Shown here piece after piece: positions 61,336 through 64,000 of a stretch of 64,000 nt of DNA. Source of the DNA: Mycobacterium sp. ENV421 (GTDB taxonomy: Bacteria; Actinomycetota; Actinomycetes; Mycobacteriales; Mycobacteriaceae); assembly GCF_002887815.1 (NCBI RefSeq), contig NZ_PDHO01000003.1:1-64000 (forward strand), written 5' to 3'. The notes under the pieces were generated by a model. That model was given only the letters and a program-made list of their open reading frames with translations, did no database searches and was not told the origin of the DNA. How positions within the stretch are numbered: the first letter of the stretch is position 1; each line of letters begins with the position of its first letter. Both the position numbers and the translations under genes were made by a program.

Positions 61336-62607
61336 TCACGGGCGACGCCCGACCGCGCTGTGCACCGCCAGGCCGACGAGATAGACCACCGAGCCGGTCA
61401 ATGCCAGGACGGGGGAGTGGCCGTCGGCCGGAACCACCGCCGCGGCGACGGTGATGGCGGCGATGAACGACACCCAGAACAACGAATCCTGTACGGCGAA
61501 CACGTGTCCGCGCAGCGCGTCGTCGACGTCGATCTGCATGGCGGTGTCGGCGCACAGCTTGACGATCTGGCCGGCCAGCCCGAGCAGGAACCCACACACG
61601 ATCATCACCACCAACTGCAGGGTGGCGCCGGCCAGCTGAATGACCGCCGCACACACCAACGCCCCGTTGGCGGTCGCGTATCGGCCCCACCGCTTGATCG
61701 ACATCGGGGTCAGCACGTTGGCCAGGAACGCGCCGCCGCCGGTGGCCGCGACGAAGATGACGGCGGTGCCCAGACCACCGACGGCCGGGGTGTCGCTGTG
61801 CCGCACGATGACCAGCACCAGCAGGGTGTTGATGCCGAACACCATCCGGTGGCTGGCGAGGCCGGACAGGGTGGCCGCGACGGTGGGTGTGGTCAGCACG
61901 GTGCGGGCGCCGTAGATCCACCCGGTGGTGACGGCGTAGAACACCGATCCGTGCACGGCGCGGGCGGTGTCGTCGGGCCCGAGCACGTGCCGGGGAAAGC
62001 GCAGCGACAACACGAACGCGACCGCGATCGGCACCGCCACCATCGACATGATGGTGGCCGCGCCCGCGTCGCCGGAGCCGAACAGCCAGCGCGGCAGCAG
62101 CATGAAGTTCGCGCCGAGGAACGTGGCGGTGGCTCCGGTGGCCGTCGCGACGGAGTTCATCACCACGACGGACTGGCGCGGCACAACGTGCGGCAGCGCC
62201 GCCGACAGCCCTGAGGTGACGAACCGGCTGAACCCGTTGACGATCAGCGCGCCGCACAACACGGTCAGGTCGCTGGCACCGACGGCCAGCAGCATCGCGA
62301 CGCCGACGACCAGCACCAGCCGGGCCAGGTTCGCCGCGACCAGGACCGCCCGGCGATCCCAGCGGTCCAGCAGTGCTCCGGCGAACGGGCCGACGATCGA
62401 GTACGGCAGGAACAGCACCGCGAATGCGCCGGCCACCGCCCACGGATCGGCCGCCCGTTCCGGGTTGAACAACAACCCGCCGGCGAGCCCGGCCTGAAAC
62501 AGCCCGTCACCGAATTGGCTGGCGGTCCGCAACTCGAGCAACCGCCAGAACTCGGGCAGACTGCGCACGGCGCGCCAGAGCGAACCGGGTGCGCGGGCGT
62601 CGACCAT
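61336..62607 (-). CDS. MFS transporter
   Basis: A 423-residue membrane protein with about twelve hydrophobic segments and MFS features such as [24 protein letters not shown] in the TM2-3 loop. The substrate is unknown; it corresponds in context to Rv0037c. The ATG at 62607 is preceded by TACTGT (minus strand) at seven bases, so a leaderless start is likely. It is divergent from yqgE over 71 bases and runs in the same direction as the TIGR03084 gene. Confidence 0.88.
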   Translation of the reverse strand: MVDARAPGSLWRAVRSLPEFWRLLELRTASQFGDGLFQAGLAGGLLFNPERAADPWAVAGAFAVLFLPYSIVGPFAGALLDRWDRRAVLVAANLARLVLVVGVAMLLAVGASDLTVLCGALIVNGFSRFVTSGLSAALPHVVPRQSVVVMNSVATATGATATFLGANFMLLPRWLFGSGDAGAATIMSMVAVPIAVAFVLSLRFPRHVLGPDDTARAVHGSVFYAVTTGWIYGARTVLTTPTVAATLSGLASHRMVFGINTLLVLVIVRHSDTPAVGGLGTAVIFVAATGGGAFLANVLTPMSIKRWGRYATANGALVCAAVIQLAGATLQLVVMIVCGFLLGLAGQIVKLCADTAMQIDVDDALRGHVFAVQDSLFWVSFIAAITVAAAVVPADGHSPVLALTGSVVYLVGLAVHSAVGRRP

Positions 62608-62678
62608 CGGACCAACAGTACAAATATCCACACGCGCCCGTTACCACAGCAACACCTACCTGATGCCATGATGGTGGG

Positions 62679-63284
62679 GTGGCACAGTCCGAGGACCCCG
62701 AAGATTTCGTCGCGCCTGCGGCGAACCGGGTACGACCGGGAACGTTGCTGCTGGCCAACACCGATCTGATGGAGCCGACGTTTCGGCGCAGCGTGATCTA
62801 CGTCGTCGAGCACAACGATGGCGGCACTTTGGGTGTGGTGCTCAACCGCCCCAGCGAGACCGCTGTCTACAACGTGTTGCCGCAGTGTCTGAAATTGGCT
62901 GCGAAGCCGAAGACGATGTTCATCGGCGGGCCGGTCAAACGCGACGCCGCGCTGTGTCTGGGCACGCTGCGGGTGGGCACCGATCCGCAGGGCATGCCCG
63001 GTATGCGCCATGTTGCGGGCCGAATGGTGATGATCGATCTGGACGCCGACCCCGATCTGCTCGCGCCTGCCGTCGAGGGGGTGCGGATTTTCGCGGGGTA
63101 CTCCGGCTGGACCATCGGCCAGCTGGAGGGCGAGATCGAGCGCGACGACTGGATTGTGTTGTCCGCGTTGCCTTCCGATGTTCTGGTCGAGCAGCGGGTG
63201 GACTTGTGGTCGCGGGTGTTGCGGCGCCAGCCGCTACCGCTGTCACTGCTGGCGACGCATCCGATCGACGTCAGCCGGAACTGA
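62679..63284 (+). CDS. YqgE/AlgH family protein (UPF0301)
   Basis: A 201-residue protein of the YqgE/AlgH family: GTLLLANTDLMEPTFRRSVIYVVEH, GTLGVVLNRPSE, FIGGPVKRDAALCL and FAGYSGWTIGQLEGEI. The family was once called a transcriptional regulator (AlgH) but its role is unclear. It corresponds to Rv0038. The GTG start at 62679 gives the family start. Its 3' end overlaps the convergent transporter gene by 14 bases. Confidence 0.9.
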   Translation: MAQSEDPEDFVAPAANRVRPGTLLLANTDLMEPTFRRSVIYVVEHNDGGTLGVVLNRPSETAVYNVLPQCLKLAAKPKTMFIGGPVKRDAALCLGTLRVGTDPQGMPGMRHVAGRMVMIDLDADPDLLAPAVEGVRIFAGYSGWTIGQLEGEIERDDWIVLSALPSDVLVEQRVDLWSRVLRRQPLPLSLLATHPIDVSRN

Positions 63285-64000
63285 GTGCCGGCGTCCCCCG
63301 GCCCAGCCGGGCGGCGATCACCGCGCAGACGAAGAGCTGGATCTGGTGAAACAGCATCAGCGGCAACATGATCAAGCCCACGCTGGCCGCCGGGAACAGC
63401 ACGAGCGCCATGGGCAACCCGGAGGCCAGACTCTTCTTCGACCCGCAGAACAACAGCACGATCGCATCCGCGCTATCTAGCCGGGCCAGTCTGCCGGTGA
63501 TCCAGGTGAAGGCCAGCACCACCGCCAGCAACACCGCGCTGACCGCGGCGACGGCCACCACCCGCCACGGCTGCACGCTGCTCCAGATGTGTTCGGCCAT
63601 CCCGACCGAGAACGCGGCGTAGACGATCAGCAGGATCGAACCGCGGTCGACCACCTTGGTCAGCGCCGCGTGCCGGGTCACCGCCGGCGCCAACCACCGG
63701 CGCAGCAGCTGACCTGCGGCGAACGGCGCCAGGAGTTGCAGCACGATGTCTGCCACCGCCGACCCGTCGACCCGGGGTGCCCCGCCGAGCGGCATCAGCA
63801 CCACAACGAGCAGCGGTGTGAGAAAGACGCCGACGATGTTCGACAGCGACGCGCTGACGATCGCGGCCGACACGTGCCCGCGTGCGATCGAGGTGAATGC
63901 GATCGAGGACTGCACGGTCGACGGCACCAGACACAGGAACAACAGGCCGGTGTACAGGTCGGCGGTCAGCACCGACGGAACCAGCGCGCGGGCCGCGAGT
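63271..64000 (-). CDS. Bile acid:sodium symporter family protein, 5' end outside the window
   Basis: The C-terminal 243 or so codons of a BASS-family transporter (YfeH/SbtA-like group). Visible features are LVPSTVQSSIAFTSIARGHVSAAIVSASLSN, in which the SN and E/Q-type binding helices of the family are recognisable, GQLLRRW, and several membrane segments. The frame is still open at base 64000 and the family is about 330 residues, so roughly the first 90 residues are missing. Substrate unknown. Confidence 0.85.
   Translation of the reverse strand, partial: LAARALVPSVLTADLYTGLLFLCLVPSTVQSSIAFTSIARGHVSAAIVSASLSNIVGVFLTPLLVVVLMPLGGAPRVDGSAVADIVLQLLAPFAAGQLLRRWLAPAVTRHAALTKVVDRGSILLIVYAAFSVGMAEHIWSSVQPWRVVAVAAVSAVLLAVVLAFTWITGRLARLDSADAIVLLFCGSKKSLASGLPMALVLFPAASVGLIMLPLMLFHQIQLFVCAVIAARLGRGTPALSSG

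Noticed and set aside
63271..64000. Symporter gene as a pseudogene
   Set aside because: The frame is still open at the window edge, so it is cut by the window and not broken.

Overview
The window is a high-GC actinobacterial chromosome segment spanning the replication origin of a mycobacterium. I infer a rapid grower of the Mycolicibacterium type. Several things support this: a TTG-started dnaA; the order dnaA-dnaN-gnd-recF-DUF721-gyrB-gyrA; a pstP-rodA-pbpA-pknA-pknB operon with fhaA and fhaB; crgA and cwsA; and a single polypeptide joining a MurJ-type flippase to a pseudokinase. The gnd gene between dnaN and recF is, as I recall, typical of fast growers. I cannot name the species.

Layout. 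(1) 1-3.8 kb: small metabolic genes (EVE, pirin, acetyltransferase, thioesterase, cyclase, secreted peptide). (2) 3.8-9.2 kb: a tightly overlapping four-gene operon (nitrilase, amidohydrolase, APC permease, YqjF-like protein) with a divergent TetR regulator and a perfect inverted-repeat operator. (3) 9.6-12.1 kb: two paralogous membrane diguanylate cyclases in tandem, then tRNA-Leu. (4) 12.4-22.4 kb: the fhaA-fhaB-pstP-rodA-pbpA-pknA-pknB signalling and cell-elongation operon. (5) 22.4-27.5 kb: trpG, a DUF881 protein, crgA, a PH-domain protein, ppiA, cwsA, tRNA-Ala, a 39-residue membrane peptide, tRNA-Ile and a DUF3566 protein. (6) 27.5-38.2 kb: gyrA, gyrB, dciA-like, recF, gnd, dnaN, oriC and dnaA, all on the minus strand. 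(7) 38.7-44.9 kb, plus strand: rpmH, rnpA, yidD, yidC, jag, rsmG, parA, parB and an acetyltransferase-like gene, with two perfect parS sites. (8) 44.9-55.5 kb, minus strand: cwlM, trxC, trxB, a short anti-sigma-M-like gene, sigM, murJ-pseudokinase, a DUF6049 protein and mutT4. (9) 55.5-64 kb: pcnA, an Asp-rich repeat protein, a GGDEF-EAL protein with a lipoprotein partner, a TIGR03084 protein, an MFS transporter, yqgE and a truncated bile-acid:sodium symporter family gene.

How the genes work together. The core combines replication initiation and segregation (dnaA, oriC, dnaN, recF, parABS, gyrase) with envelope growth control. PknA, PknB and PstP set the phosphorylation state. FhaA, CwlM and the MurJ fusion are the known targets that control peptidoglycan precursor supply. 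RodA, PbpA, CrgA and CwsA act at the elongation and division sites. Flanking regions are more variable and hold three c-di-GMP proteins. The most interesting flanking unit is a lipoprotein/GGDEF-EAL pair that resembles the pterin-sensing PruR-DcpA module of Agrobacterium. The uncharacterised nitrilase/permease operon is the second candidate system. At least ten genes, mostly in the flanks, have a TANNNT hexamer placed so that the mRNA would be leaderless.
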